DNA of 64,000 nt from Scolanthus callimorphus (taxonomy: Eukaryota > Cnidaria > Anthozoa > Actiniaria > Edwardsiidae), in assembly GCA_033964015.1 (NCBI GenBank), contig CM066921.1:24595355-24659354 (forward strand). The letters run 5' to 3'. Of the stretch, positions 23,401-38,400 are shown piece after piece. The notes under the pieces were generated by a model that was given only the letters and a program-made list of their open reading frames with translations, searched no databases and had not been told where the DNA came from. The first letter of the stretch is position 1; every line of letters starts with the position of its first letter. A program made the position numbers and the translations under genes.

Positions 23401-26400
23401 AGAAGACTTAAGTAAAATAAATTTCCCCCTTACACTCCGTGAATTTTTCACGGGCATCAGCTAGTAAATATTCATTATCATTCACATATTCTCGTTCTAC
23501 GAGTGAATTAAAAGGAGCATGTTGACCTGCGAACTCTCTCGTAGCTCATGTGTAAGAAGTAGGGTTATGAATAGGTAATTTGCACAGGGTTGAGGGTTCG
23601 CAGCACTATGAATACTTTTTCCTTTTTTTCTCAATAACTTGCCTTAAAAATTTCTAAGTCCCATGAAGTGGGCGTAAATAAAAAAATCGCCCGAAGAGGC
23701 CGAATCCAGCGTTTTGGTTTGATTGACAGCTAAAAATTGCCCATCGCAACGTTGAATTTTGAGGTCGCGCAGTGATGTATACAGTGGTAATATGAGTACG
23801 TAAATGCGTCAGTTTTGATCATGTGCCTCTGAATGAAAAACAAAAATCAACATTAAATTACTTTAATGATTTTAGAAATAAAGGAGAAATGGGATACTAC
23901 CATTTTCAAGCTACCGTGAACAGCAAACTTTTTTCAGAGATTTTACACGCTTCAAACGTGCACGTTTTGTCGAAAAAAAAAGTCACGTTTCTCTCTGATT
24001 GGCTGAAAAATAACGGTCAAAACAGCAGCCAATCAGCGTGCGAGAAACGTGACTCTTTATCGACAAAACGTGAACGTTTGAAGCGTCCAAAAACTCGGAA
24101 AAAAGTTTGCTGTTCATATGGTAGCTAAAAATCGCCAATCGCAACATAAAATTTTGAGGTCGCGTAGCAATGCATACAGTGGTAATGCAAATGAATCTAC
24201 TATTACGAGATTTTCTCGCGTTTGTACGGTAAAATGCGCTAAACTGACAAAAAATAAAGCTTTTTTGTATCAAAAATGCAGGAGGCGAAGCATTGTTTTA
24301 TGCTAGGCCCTCAATAAAAAAAAAACAAAGTAAGAAATGACACAAAGTAAAACCCAATGCGATACAATTCGATGGATTTTTTTCCTGCTAGCAGAGGCCT
24401 CATTTCTCTGCATTTCGCTGGCTGAGGTTCGCGAGGAAAAGAGAACTCTGCGCTGGGTCGAAACTCGCTTTGTTTTGCCACCGTCCACAACCTTGGACGG
24501 TTTGCTGACCGTTTCTTGAGCCCACTATATGCGCACGCATATCTACAGACGAGTTTCCGCTGTTTGTATTTGAGCCCCCAGCGGAAAACAGAGTTTATTT
24601 GACCATGTCATCGTAGAAGGCCATAGTACGGCCGTTTTCGAGAGATTGCTGAGTTAGAGTCCTTAACTAGAGTTGCGCGATACGATAATATTGTTTAATA
24701 CAAAGTGAATTTGAAGTGAAGTGCAGTATTCTTTTAATGGATCTGCGCCACAAATTACGCTGATGATGGTACAATGATGTTGGTACAATGATGTTGGTAC
24801 AATGATGTTGGTACAACGATGTTGGTACAACAATGTTGGTACAATAATGTTGGTACAATAATGTTGAAACAATAATGTTGGTACAATATTGTTGGAACAA
24901 TAATGTCGGTAAAATAATGTTGGTACAATAATGTTGGTACAGTTAAGTTTGTATGATAATGTTGGTACAATAATGTTATTATTATTACAAGGCGTTAAAT
25001 TACGACTATGATTATTTCTTAATAATCGGCATTCGGTCTCTGTCTTCTTTCTTGATCTCTTTCGACGCTTTTTTCATCCCTGTATCTAATGCGCGACGGG
25101 AAACAACCAATCTAAATGTAACAAAAGCATGTGAGTCGATTTCTGCATCCTGTTTTATGGAGTGGGCCAGCAAAATAAAAATATTACGTCAAGAATGTAC
25201 ACTACTGCTCTTCGCCAAATGAGTAATGGTCCATGCAAACACTAGGAAAGCAAACGACAAAACACACTACAATGGAATTTACTGACCTTGATAAATCGCG
25301 ATTTCAGTAATAAGCCTGGTGCACACTAGCGACATACCGACATAAGGATGTTATCTTGCAACAAAAAAGCACGAGAAAATAATTGAATTAATCAGTATTT
25401 TCCACGGATCATCATTAGGTAGATTAATTCACCAAAGCAATGTTGTGTTATTTTTGTGGACTTCAACATTTGGAAACCACTAAATTTTGTTCGCTTGATA
25501 TTTTTCTTATGTCGTTATGTCGCAAGTGTGCACCAGGCATAACATTAGATCAATCACTGTGCTAGAAAAAAGATATCATCACATTTGGCGCTCGCAAAAA
25601 GCCACTTATCTGTTCTGATTGTTCTACAAATCTTTTATGATCAAAATTATCTCAGGCTTGAGCTGAAAACCTTACATTCATACTTCTCTTGAAAACTTCT
25701 GCGGTTAACAGACAGGACATTTCCTAAGTGGAATAACCGCTATACCGTAGAACAATGAAGTTAATTATCGTTCTTGCACGGGCCATTACTTAAGTAATAC
25801 TTCAGTAACGAACATTAGATATTTACCTTGCGTCTTCTTTTTCAAGAAGGGAAAGAAGATCATCCCCATTCGCCTCTTTTGCCGTCTCCTGAAAGAACTT
25901 AGCCTCTTCATCGACACTTTTAGGTACCCTTTTTGGTGGCATAATGACTACCAAGGATAGAAAGCAGAGAAAAATGGCCCGCACTCCTTGAGAAAAGCTA
26001 TTAATAGCTATACGAAATTCAGCGCCCATTCTCTGAAAAAAGCTTCGTGTCGCTCTGCGATTGGTCACAATTTCTATAGACATTGTAAGTTATCTTTCAT
26101 TGTTCTCTTCCTTTCAATCATCTTTCAGGTGCTGCTCGTGAATCGTCAATCACAATCTGTCAATTAGGTCTCTTCACGGACGGCTTCATGTATAAGCATG
26201 TAGAGACCGCGAACTTCGTGTAAGATCCAGCGGTTTCTTCCGTCTTTAGCGAAAGATACCCTAGATCCTTCATATATGGTACACTATAGTGTCCTTCGGT
26301 ATATCCTAGTTCTATAAGACATGGGAGATATTTATACGGGGGACACTATAGTGTACCATATATGAAGGATCTACCAAAGATACGCTTGTGTAACTCTTAT

Positions 26401-29400
26401 TTGATATACCGCTGACAATGCCGGGATGTTGCAAATTTCTTGCGATGATATGCGTTGCTAGGACACGCTAGCATTGTTGAAAACGTATTCAATATACAGA
26501 GGATATTACCAGGCCGCTTGGAGATGCGAATGAGTTTATCTTCGAGTGTTGAAAATTTATCTCACGAGTGAGCGCAATGTTTATTATATGAACATCAGTG
26601 AAATACCAAATCTACATTTATTGTAAAATCTGAAAACTAGAAAGCTATGTGTATTATAGTCTACACTGCGAAGAGTGAAGATAAATTCGCGCGAGAGATA
26701 CCTTGGCATTTCACTGATGTTTGTGTAATAAATATCAATATTTATTTATCTGCCACTTTAAAATATAAGTAATTCACAAAATAACATCTTGAAGCCTAGA
26801 GTGATATGGACCATAGATTAATTCGACGAGAATTGTGATGACAGTAAGGACTCCGTTTATTGTGCAAACCAAGAGAAACACATAAGAAGTCTCCCTTGGC
26901 TGATGTTTGCTTTTTTGGTTGTTATAATAATAATAATAATATAACAGTTTTAGGGGCCATGGTTTGCCATTACAATCGAGTTAATAAGAATTAAAACCCA
27001 AAAGAAAATGAAATACTATAATATATTATATATATACAATAGGTTGAAATGTATAAAAATTGTTCAATAGTCTAGGATTAAAATGATTATTACTACTGTT
27101 ATAATGTCGGCAAGCTCACAACATACCCTCGGGTGTGTGTTGTCTATGTTTCGCTGACTTCAATAGCGTCCCGTGGAACTACGGCTAGTTCCCTTAAGTC
27201 TTATGATTTTCTTTGTTTAAAAGGGGCTCTCGCACGTTTGCTGGCCACTTCTCTGACAAGAAAATAACTCAAATCGCAATCCAATTCCATCGTCTTGATA
27301 ACAGGTCAACACAACCTAGAATTGCATTTGCCTAACACTTGAAAGGTTTTTCTATAATCTGGAGGATTATTTTTATTTCTACGGGCAAATGTACATGTGT
27401 TTTCACGGTTACAATTTTACTTATTTTTATGTCCACGGTGGAGGAATATTAAGCATGCGAGAGCCCCTTTAAGCTTGATGTATTATATATGAGTTTGAGA
27501 ATAAGGGGATAGACAACCAATTTTTGGACTTCATCATAGAAGAAAAATCCATCCGGATTCAGAATTTTCCCAACGAAAACCACCCAATATGTTTGTTTTT
27601 CATTTCATGAAATTCATCCAGTTTGTTAACAAATCTAAAACGCACATATGTTTGAAAATAGATTTTTCCCCAAGAGTGCGAAAACTACAGCTGCATGTAG
27701 ACACAATCCCCTAGGGAAAAAAAGAGAATGGAATATCTTTCTTATATATATTAGTCGTGGAAATTGCGCATTTTATGCTAAAGACTCAACATTTAGCTTG
27801 CAGACAGTTTTCAATGTATTATCAAATTTTAGATATGTAGCCACGCTAGAATTCATTTCCGCGAAAGCCAGAGTGAACAGCTGTTTTGCTCAATAGCAGC
27901 CATTTTGAATGCTTTGTTATATCGAGGTTAGGAGCTCTTAGCTGTGCGAACGTTCGAGTTGTTCTCTAGACTGCACAGCCATATCAACTCAACATTTACA
28001 AATTCTGAATCATGGGTCTGAGCTGACAGACTCTGGTTGAACGTCGAGTTACAATTTTCGGTGATTTATTATAAAAGTGCATATCACCCCTGAAAAGAGC
28101 GAAATGGGACAAATAGACATTAGAAGTAACTTACCGAAAACTGTTTTCGATTTAATTGAAAAATGAATATTTTAAAGATTTTTGAAATATTTCCTTCGAC
28201 TAAGATGGCCGCGCTGAAAAGGGCCTGGGTCGAATGACGTGGCGAGAGGTATTGTTCTTTTATAGTGTCGACAAAACATTTCAAACATTCAAAATACGAA
28301 ATAATTTACATATCTAGTTGTTGACAAGCGTATCAAAATAAGTTTCTCTTATGCATCCGTGGAAAATTATATATTGTAGTGCACTTTTCTTGAATCTACA
28401 TTTGAGTGACAGCTGAAAACAATAACACCGGACACGTCACAAGAAAGCTCGACCCAGTAATCCCATTATCGGCCTGTTAGCCACAGGGTGACCAAAAGAG
28501 CAAAATCGGCTACTTTTGGCTGCACGTACTGAACTGGGGTTTTATCGCACGTATCATACATCAAGTTAAAGCTTGAAACGCGTATAATTCGTCCCATTTC
28601 GCTCTTTTCAGGGGTGATATGCACTTTAAAAGCATTGACTGTTTTATTGGGGATGTTTATAATTTAATTCACCTCCTTTTCACCTTTCCTTTTCACCTCG
28701 GTTTATTTTTCTTAAAATCACAAAGAACGAACGCGATAAACAGGAGCTTGATTAAGTTGAAAATAAAAAATATATAGCAACATGCATGCAACATGCAATT
28801 TCTTTCTTTTCAGATGAAATTTTCCACAATTCAAACATTGCCATCGTCAATATTTAGTATATACTTGCCCGAGCGCTGATCGTGTCAAAAAATCAAACAA
28901 CCTGTACCAGCTTTGCGCCCACACGAACCGCTTATACAATGGATAATGGAAAGTGCGTGCGCTCAATCTCAATGGCACGTGCGCTCTCAAAACTATTTTC
29001 GCGGCTTCATTTGGTGATGTTATGTGACTCCATTATAAAAGGCGAATTTTAGTGGCAAAATACTGGTGCTTGCACATTACTGGGCCGATTCCGTGCAGGC
29101 TAATCAATAACACGTCGTGTTTGTTACAGGCTAATCAATAGTACCTCGGGTTTTGGCGAACATGACGTAACACCATGGTGTGCGCTTTGGTTCTACAAGT
29201 ACAGTTGCTGTCGGACATCAGGCGGGTTAACTCTGGCTGGAGGGGGAAAAGGAACGCAGTTAATCTTAAAAGGAATTTCTGAAAACCAACCATCACTCGG
29301 CGAAAAACAGTGATGGAAATGCGCACGTTTTAATTTTTTCAAGGTTGAACCACAACTTGACTGTAAGTACTTGAGATGTGTTTTGAGTGAGATGAGTTTT

Positions 29401-32400
29401 GAGTGAGATGAGTTTTGAGTGAGATGAGTTTTGAGTGAGATGAGTTTTGATTGAGATGAGTTTTGAGTGAGATGAGTTTTGAGTGAGATGAGTTTAGAGT
29501 GAGATGAGTTTAGAGTGAGATGAGTTTTGAGTGAGATGAGTTTTGAGTGAGATGAGTTTTGAGTGAGATGAGTTTAGAGTGAGATGAGTTTTGAGTGAGA
29601 TGAGTGATGATTTTCGACAGTGATGGTGACAGCGACGGCCAAGACGACGTTGATCATCCGCCTTTGTCACGCGCCGCCATTTTGTTTCCAGAACGACACG
29701 GCAAGCAGAAAGAAGCGAACGGCCACCTCAACGCAAGTGAGAACAAGACCGAGCAAGACAGCTTGCGTGAACTTTGGTTTCGTTTGGCCAGGGCTTACAA
29801 TGCGACTACTCCAACCAAGGCCAAACAAATTTTCTACAAATGAACCAATCACGATCAAGTATTTGAACAGTAGATGCAACGCAACGCACGATATTTTACT
29901 TGAAATCCGTAAATATTTATAAGAATATGTTCTACACTAAAATTCACCAAAATTATGAATGTAAACATGTCTGTAAAATTCTGTTGAAGATCTGTTGGGG
30001 TGGCCTTGGTTGGTGCAGTCCCTATGTAAGGGTTGGTTTTCAGTACGACATAAGCAACGTAAGCATAAGAAGAACGGAAGACTTTGATCCTTATGCTTAC
30101 GCTTATGTCGTAGTGAAAACCGCTCCTTATGCTTATTCTTACGCTTATGCTTATGTTGCTAGTGAAAACCAACCCTTAGACAATGTAACTTACTACAAAG
30201 TGTTGTAAGATATCCACTTTTCGCTTGGACGTCTCGTCTATGTCCACAAGAATCTTGAGAACCTCTAGAACGGTTAAACAACAAACAAGTTATCACACTG
30301 TCGAGGGGCATATCACAGGCGCTATCGGTAAAACAGCGTGCAATAACTTGAACGGACCCGGGTTCATAAAGGGCAAGTGGCTACACTTCTGTCATAGTCT
30401 GTTAGCCCTTTGCTAGGCTACATTCACCCGGACGATCATCACTTGAGGTAAAATGTAGAACAAGAACGACAACAACATCATTATCAACAACAACCGCAAC
30501 AATAATAACAACAACACACAAAACAACAACCTCAATAGCAAAAGCAACAAGAACTACAACAACAGTCACAGCAACAATGCACCGATTCGATGTAATTTGA
30601 GGTAGCTGATTTACTTGTCTGATTGGAAAGCTTTTTCGACTAAAGGAAGAAACCTTTGAAACTAGTCAACATGAAACATTTGAAGTTCGTATCTTGCTCA
30701 GAAGAAAAGTTACAGCGTAATGAATTCTCGAAATTTTACAGAGGTTTGTATGCCTGTGCCATATAAAGGCCTGTAAAAATTATTGTATTCGCGGGCTCAT
30801 AACTTCGCTCTCAAACAGGCTACAACCCTCAAACTTGACAATTTGACTACAGTCGAAGCTCTCGTAAGCGACCACCTCGGGAACTGAAAATTGCGGTCGT
30901 TAACGGAGCTGGTCGCTTACGAGAACGGCTCTCGTAAGCGACCACCAAGCGGCTTCCTACTTTAACAATAGGTGTTGGTCGCTTACGAGAGCTTAGTACA
31001 ATAAATCTAGAAAAAAAATAATGTGATACTAATGCTTAAAATAGTTTGATATATTTCCCGACTTTAATTAAGAATAGATAACCGCAAATATGTACATAGA
31101 AAATAGCATTTCACCTGCGCAGCTTGTATCAGTTTAGATATTTATGAGTTGATGACTGATGTTTTAAAGACAAAAAGTACTATGGTCGCTTACGAGAGCT
31201 TAAAAACAATAGAAAATCTATGTTCGTGATTTGAAATTGTGGTCGCTAACGGAGCTGGTCGCATCGATAAGGCGGTCGCTTACGAGAGCTTGAAATAACA
31301 GAGGTTATGTGACATTTCAAACGGGGTTTCGGGAAAATGGTCGTTATGGGAGCTGGTCGCTTACGAGAGCGGTCGCACAGAGAGCTTCGACTGTACTTTC
31401 AGAGAGGTTTTTCATCGGTTCAAAACATTTTCCAATCAGACAAATACAAAATTACGTCGAATCGGTCTATAGCAGTAGCATTAATAACAGCAACAATAAC
31501 AACAACAAACAAAACAACAACATTGATAGCAGAAGCAACAAGAACTACAATAACAACAACCTACAGGCAGTAACAGCTACAACAATAACAAACAAAACAA
31601 CATCAATAACAACAGCAACAAACAAAACAACAACATTGATAGCAGAAGCAACAAGAACTACAATAACAACAACAGCTACAACAACAATAAAAATAATAAC
31701 AAACAAAACAATACCAATAGCAAATTAAAGCAACAAGAACTACAATAATAGTAACAACAGTAGTAAAAACAATATCGCCACCATCACCATCACCATCACC
31801 ATCACCATCACCATCACCATCACCATCACCATCACCATCACCATCACCATCACCATCACCATCACCATCACCATCACCATCACCATCACCATCACCATCA
31901 CCATCACCATCACCATCACCATCACCACCACCACCAACAACAACAACAAAAAGAACAGCAATCGTACAAGTAAAAGTACAAAGCTCTCACCTTCAACTGG
32001 TTGTGATGGGGAAAGCTGCTGGACTGCAGGGGCTAATTGCGCGGGCGTCCACCCAGCGACGTCCAAGGGCATAATCATCGAGCGAAACTTGGTCGAATGA
32101 GGGGTCTGAAGTCCCGCGGGATTCTCGGGAGATGTATGCGTATTAGGCACCGATAAAGCGCTTACAAGGCACTTGAGTGGCGCAAGGTCGGGAAACTTGT
32201 GAAGTAGGTCACTAAGAGAAGGCAATGGAATAGCATTCACAAAAAGGGTTATTGCTGTTATTTTTTTTGAGGCAGCATTTTCATTGTTCCTCAAGTGCTA
32301 GGCCTAGCCACAATTTGCCACAATGTTCCCTAAAAGTTCATCGAAACACTGTTAAAAGTTGCAACTGCAAATTGAGCTTCTTTTTTCTGTTAGGTCATTG

Positions 32401-35400
32401 TAGAATTGTTATTCTAGAATCTCTAAATATACGGCTCAACTCAATTGTGTAAGAACTCACAAGGGTGTAAGAACTCACCCTGAACAAAAACGTCGTTTTT
32501 TTAAACGCTCACGGCAAAAAACAAATTTGGAAGTATTTACCTTATTTTGAAAATGACGGTAGATCCCCTTCTGATAAGAATTTCGGCGACATTTGCGAGA
32601 GAAACACTGAACTTTGAGCGAGAACTTCCAGAAATTTTAGCGACTCGACTTTTCGATGCAGCCCGGCCAGATTTTTTTTTTCTATTTTGAGCATAGGTAT
32701 TTGGCAAAAATGACAGCTTATTTTTGATATGAAGCGCAATTTCTCTCGTCATGATGACGAAGAAACCTAACCCCACCCCGTCGTTAGTAACCCCAGACGG
32801 TAAAATACAGTCCGTTACAGGGACCTGATCACACTTACTTTAACAAAGACGTGTTGGCTTGTAACACTGGGTATGCTTCATCGGGACATCCCGTACAGTA
32901 ATGATACAGGAACTCTGAAAACTTGGCAGTGATACCCGCCAACTCTTTCTGACCCAAACACGGCGACTGGAACAAAGTATGGTACACAAAATGAGATGGG
33001 CTTCTTGAAAGTTCATAAGGTCTTCTCAATTAGTTAGTTAGTAAGAAAGAGAAAAGGTACACAGCTTTGACCGAATGGCATTGCCGGGTATAATAAATTG
33101 TGTATAGCGTTTGAAATTAATTCACTGCATTGAAAAAGCTTTGTACAAAGAATAACGAGCGCACTCGATTATCCAGATAATTTTACCTGTTTAGGGACCG
33201 TTCATTTTTTATCAGGGAGGGGGGGCTGGTGGAAATGAGGGGAGACCCTGTATTTTTTTGGGTGACCCCCCCTTTGAGGCCGTATTTTTTTGGGTGACCT
33301 CCCCCCCCCATTTCCACCAGTCCCCTCTCCCTGATAAAAAATGAACGGTCCCTTACTTAATTCAGGGTTGCTGCGCTTTCTGAATGGCAAACATCCAGGA
33401 CTTTCTAGGAGTTCTTTAGTTATTTCCAAGGAGTTTTTATGGGGTAGAAATGTCCCCATCCTAATAACAACATACACACTTTTAAAAAAGAAAGCTGCAT
33501 TCTATATACGGAAATTTACATTTTTCTTTTCACTCTTGTAGTATATAACAGTGCTAATGTCATAATTTGCAGCCCAAAATAAGATTCGTGAAACTGACTC
33601 ATTCAATCACAATTGAGTTCAAACATTTTTCTAGGATTTTCCAGGATTTTCCTTAACATTCCAGGACTTTCCAGGAAGGAAATGAAAATCCAGGATATTC
33701 CAGGATTTCCGGGACGCGTACGAACCCGGTTAATTTTTTAGTGACACACATTTGACCCTGGACAAAATGGCTTGGAAAAATCGTGAACCTGGTTATCTCA
33801 CCTCAATTAAGTCGAAGAACACCTCTAGAGTCTCTCTCAGTCCAGACTCGATAAACTGCCGATACAAACGTGACAAACAATCATACAAAAAATATGTTGT
33901 TACAAACAACACAGAAAACAATATAACAATTAGGATATAATTGACTTTTGTTCCTTTCTTATATTTTCAGAATTCTTTTTGCAATTCCATTACATGTTGT
34001 CTAAATCAGTAAATAGAACTGACTTTCCAGGAATTAATTCCATAACTCATAAACACTATTTGGAATTAAGCTCCTTATTTTGTAACCCGGCCCTCCTAGA
34101 AAAAAAAGGTTGCTCGCTTTTTGACTCAAATTTTATGAATGAGCGTTAATGCATACAACTCCAGATTTAATCGAAGTCTATTCCTTAGCAGACGATCTCA
34201 AAATCAGTGTCAGGCATTTTTCATTTTCCTTTCCAAACATTCTTTATGTTAATTCTGGAGCCAGGATCGTGTAAGAATTCGAATTTTATACGTGATATTA
34301 CCATTAGTATGCAAAATACGAAAAATCCCTTACACCGTTTTTCAAATTATCTATAGAAAATGTGATTTGATTATTTGTAGGTGGACACGCTTTAAAGCGA
34401 AGGGGCTGGACTCTTTTAGCAATGCCGGTGCTTTCTCTAAGGCCTAAAAATAAAATATTATAAAAGATAGTTCATTCTTTAAGGAAGCTTGAAATAGTTT
34501 TTCAGTGATGGTGCACTAGTAAGTTATTTGCAGTTCATTTCCTTGTGCTTCTACCAGTCATTCTGATCCTCCGCTATGATAATACCGGTGAGTATGTGTT
34601 GCAAATGCACCACAGCCTGTGACGAGAAATGTATCCATAGCAACGCACGGCACCCCTAAATATACCCTACTTTTTCACTTTCAAAATTGATATCTCGAAA
34701 AATCCGCGGTAAATTTTTCTCAACATCGCACACAATGAGCGCGATAAAGAGTAGTTTCACTAAGTCGAAAAAAAGAAAATTATCAGTAGAACATGCACAC
34801 GTCAGGAAAACACGTTTTTCTTTAGCTAAAATTCGCCAAAAAATTGTCAACAGCTCAAACAGATAACAATTAAAAATATATCCAAATTTAAAAAAAAATC
34901 ACCAGCAAGTTTTTATATAATTGCGCGCGCAATGAGGATGTCACAAAATAACACGAACTGCACCAAGCGCCTTCTGCTTACGCGCCGACTGTAGATACAA
35001 TGGACACATTCTCGTACCCAGAGCTCCCCGGCTCGTCTGCTCGCAGGGGAGGCTCTGGTGACATCCATTTGAGGACCTTTGCTGATTGGCTGGTTTTGAA
35101 CGTTGGTGCATGCGCAGAAAGATCTTTCTCTCAACGGCTCTGTATCAAATCTCGCGCATGCGTCAGTGGCTGTCACCAGAGCCTCCCCCGCGAGGAGACG
35201 AGCCGGGGAGCTCTGGGTAAGAGAATGACATTGGCAAGCGCGCGCGCTCAATTTCGCTAGCCAAATGAAAACTATTTCGAGCCTCCTTAAGCTTTGAAAC
35301 AACATTTATAACATAGACACGATATAACGCGCGCTCTGATTGGCTGATTTTCTATGTGAAAGAAATGGATATACCATAGAGATTTCCCATAGAAATTACG

Positions 35401-38400
35401 TCATCACTCGGAATCAAGCGAAACGGGAGGCAAGATTGAGCTCGCTAATGTCACAAAAGCTGTCAAAAACAACACCCTGGATCTAAAACAAGCTCTGAAA
35501 ATTGAAAGCAAGTGAAAAGGAACCTGTTTCAGATGGATTTATGTAGTTTGGGAAATCCGATGACTGATAGATAGGTTTATTTTTGCAAAATGTGCTCCTT
35601 TTCGTGCGAGTTTTGACGGTTTTGAGGGCTCTGTTTTGAGTGCTGTTTTTATTCAAGTACGAAAGAATTTCTACTTCAGCGGCTACAAACTGTCATGTGA
35701 AAAATTCGTGAAAGGAACAACTTAGCAGGTAAGCGAATCAATTGATCCAAATTACTTTTGTTTGGGATTAATGTTTTTAACCCTGAAATCAGCCACTTCA
35801 AATTTAGTAGTTTGCAATTTCAATTAGGTTTCCTTCGCTGCTTTCGATTTTCTCTCGTATTATTTTCTCTTGCAATGCCATGATTGTAAAATATGAGAAT
35901 CAGAAAAGACTATGTTTTCATTATATTTTCTACGAAATAGTCAAGTTTGATTTTGTCATTTACCACTGTATGCATTGCTACGCGACCTCAAAATTCACGG
36001 TTGCGATTGGCGATTCTCAGCAAAGGAATTATAATTTCAATTTTCTTGAGTCAGAAAGTTAATAATTCTAAAACAGAAAGCTAAAGGATAGCTTACAAGT
36101 ATTTTAGTTTATTTTACAATTAATGTCGACGCACCGAAATAGCTGAATCCAACGTTTTGGTTTTGATTGACGGCTGAAAATCGCCAATCGCCCATCGCGA
36201 CAGTGAATTTTGAGGTCGCGTAGCAATGCATACAGTGGTAATTTGAAAAGAGTTTCCTTGTAAAATTTCAGTGCTGAATGCAACGATGTTGTTGAATTGC
36301 TTCCAATTTAACTTAAGTAAGCTTACACACAAAGCGATGTAAGTATCTTTCCCACCTCACAAAGCGGTGTGTTATTTTCCACTAGCTTTTGAAAAGTCCA
36401 CTTACAGTGTAACTAAAACGGCTAAAAAGAGAGAAGAGATTTGTCAGTACGTGTGTATATTCAGTTCTATAATTTCAACCGTATTTTATTCCCGTTTGAG
36501 CATGATTTAAGCTTAAATTTTTCTTGCAAGTTAAGGGGGATTGTTGTTTGCGTGCGTTTTGTTTCCAACTTTATTTTGCGAAACTTCGTTGTCTATGTTA
36601 TAAAAGCAATGGTCCATACTTAGCAGTGCGTATATCCAGTTCTGGAAGCACTTGGATAGTTGAGAGCACTCAGCTAGCTAGAGTCGCACTCGGCTAACGC
36701 CTCGTGCGACTCTTACGCTACCTTCGTGCTCTCTCAACTATCCGCGTGCTTCCAGAACTGGATATACGCACGCTAAGCATGGACCATTCCTTAAATAAAC
36801 GATCCTCGTAGCATACATTTTGACGCGACACGGATATTTATCCGTGGACACCTCGTTTACGTGAAGCGTGCGAGAGCCCATTAAAAGCCCATCATCAACC
36901 GAGACCCTTTGCGGCCTATTAGCCAATCACAGCAATCAAAAAACATTTGAAAACAAAAGCAAACGGGACACAAAGGCTCCCGGTTGATGATGGGCCTTTA
37001 AAGAGGCACTCGCACGCTGGCCTAACAAGCAAATAACTCAAATTGCAATCCAATTCCATCCTCTTGATAATAGATAAAAACACGATATATTTGTATTGAT
37101 TTAACAGTTAAAAGGTCATTTAACAAACCTGGACTGTTATTTTGGTTATTCCCTGTTACTTAAATGTATTTTTTGTGATTAGAATAATACTTTTTTTTGA
37201 CAGGTTGTACAAAATTAAGCGTGCGAGTGCCCCTTTAACTTCTTTCAGGCTGAAGTGATAACGAGCGCACATCAATTACAAAACGAATATTCACCTTGTC
37301 TCTCGTGAAGACATGGGGTCTCAGTAGATCTAGAATGCCGAGGACATGCGAGAAGAAGAGCAGATGCTGCTGATTGTTGAACTCTTTGGACGTGAGATGA
37401 ACTCGTCCGCGGAGAAGAGCGGCAGTCATTGGTAGATGCCTGCATCAACAACAACATTTCAGCACACTCCATAGAACTGTTCAATAAACGTAATGTAATT
37501 TCAATACACGGCTTGCCGACAAATCAGAGCACGCGTTTAATGTGCATTATTATTCAGCCATGCCACTATCTCGGTTCTGATTGGCTAAGAGTACGCAGCG
37601 AAACCTTGTTGGCGCGCAGTGCCTGACGTCATACTACAGACATTAGGATTGATACACTCTAATGACGTCATAACGCAAGCCAATAGGTTTGGCCGCCATC
37701 TTGGTTTTCATTTCCGAATTGAAAGCCGGTTTTGCGAATATTCTCGTTGAATCTGTTATGATTTTTGCCAAGAGATCATTGCTCAGGATATCTAAACATC
37801 AACTATGGCTATTTGAATTGAATACGAAAAGGAAAATACCAATGGACGTGAGATGTAGTTGAAAAACCGTGTCGCCGTGCACGGCCTCATCGTTGACTTC
37901 GTTTAGCTAGGTAAGAATTCTTGGTTGCTGAATAATAAAACACTTATTGAATTCGGTTTTCGCATGATAGTGAGATTTGTCAACGGCTCGAGTTAGTGTT
38001 AACCGCCTCAGCTTCGCTTCACCAGATAACACAAACCTCGGCGTTGCCAAATCTCACTATCATGCTCAACCTCATCCAATAAGTGTTAATTGTCGTATAA
38101 TAAAGAAATGTCCTATGATTTTCCGTGGTATGTCCTCTTATACACCTATTTCAATTAACGTTGCTCTGCAAAACGTCAAACCATGAACCATGCATCATAA
38201 TGAAGACGCTATTTCTCGTATTTTCCTCGAGTTTGGCAAACCAAACTAAAGTAAAACCACCCAATAACACTTTGTTAGCTACTTTGAGACGCAATTTGGC
38301 GTGAACCGCTTCGTTTTAGGCAGGAATTACCATTACGACTTATGAAGCATGGTTCATGGTTTGACGCTTTGCAGAGCAACGTTAATTGAAACAGGTGTAT

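Larger units (their letters stand above)
20499..29144 (-). other. INTS1 intron region with at least one unlocated exon
   Basis: Between e17 (ends two bases into a codon) and e18 (needs one base) the human protein has about 36 residues, so an exon or exons of length 2 mod 3, about 110 nt in all, should lie here. I read the minus strand and found no convincing candidate. The interval holds MITEs, a 15-bp minisatellite and a possible nested small gene. Confidence 0.6.

Noticed and set aside
24667..24970. YQHYCTN-repeat frames as a low-complexity protein
   Set aside because: They are translations of the 15-bp minisatellite in several frames.
31740..32294. Minus-strand frame of 184 codons ending in VMVMVM
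   Set aside because: The informative part is INTS1 exon e15 (31991-32211). The tail is the (ATCACC)n microsatellite read past the donor.
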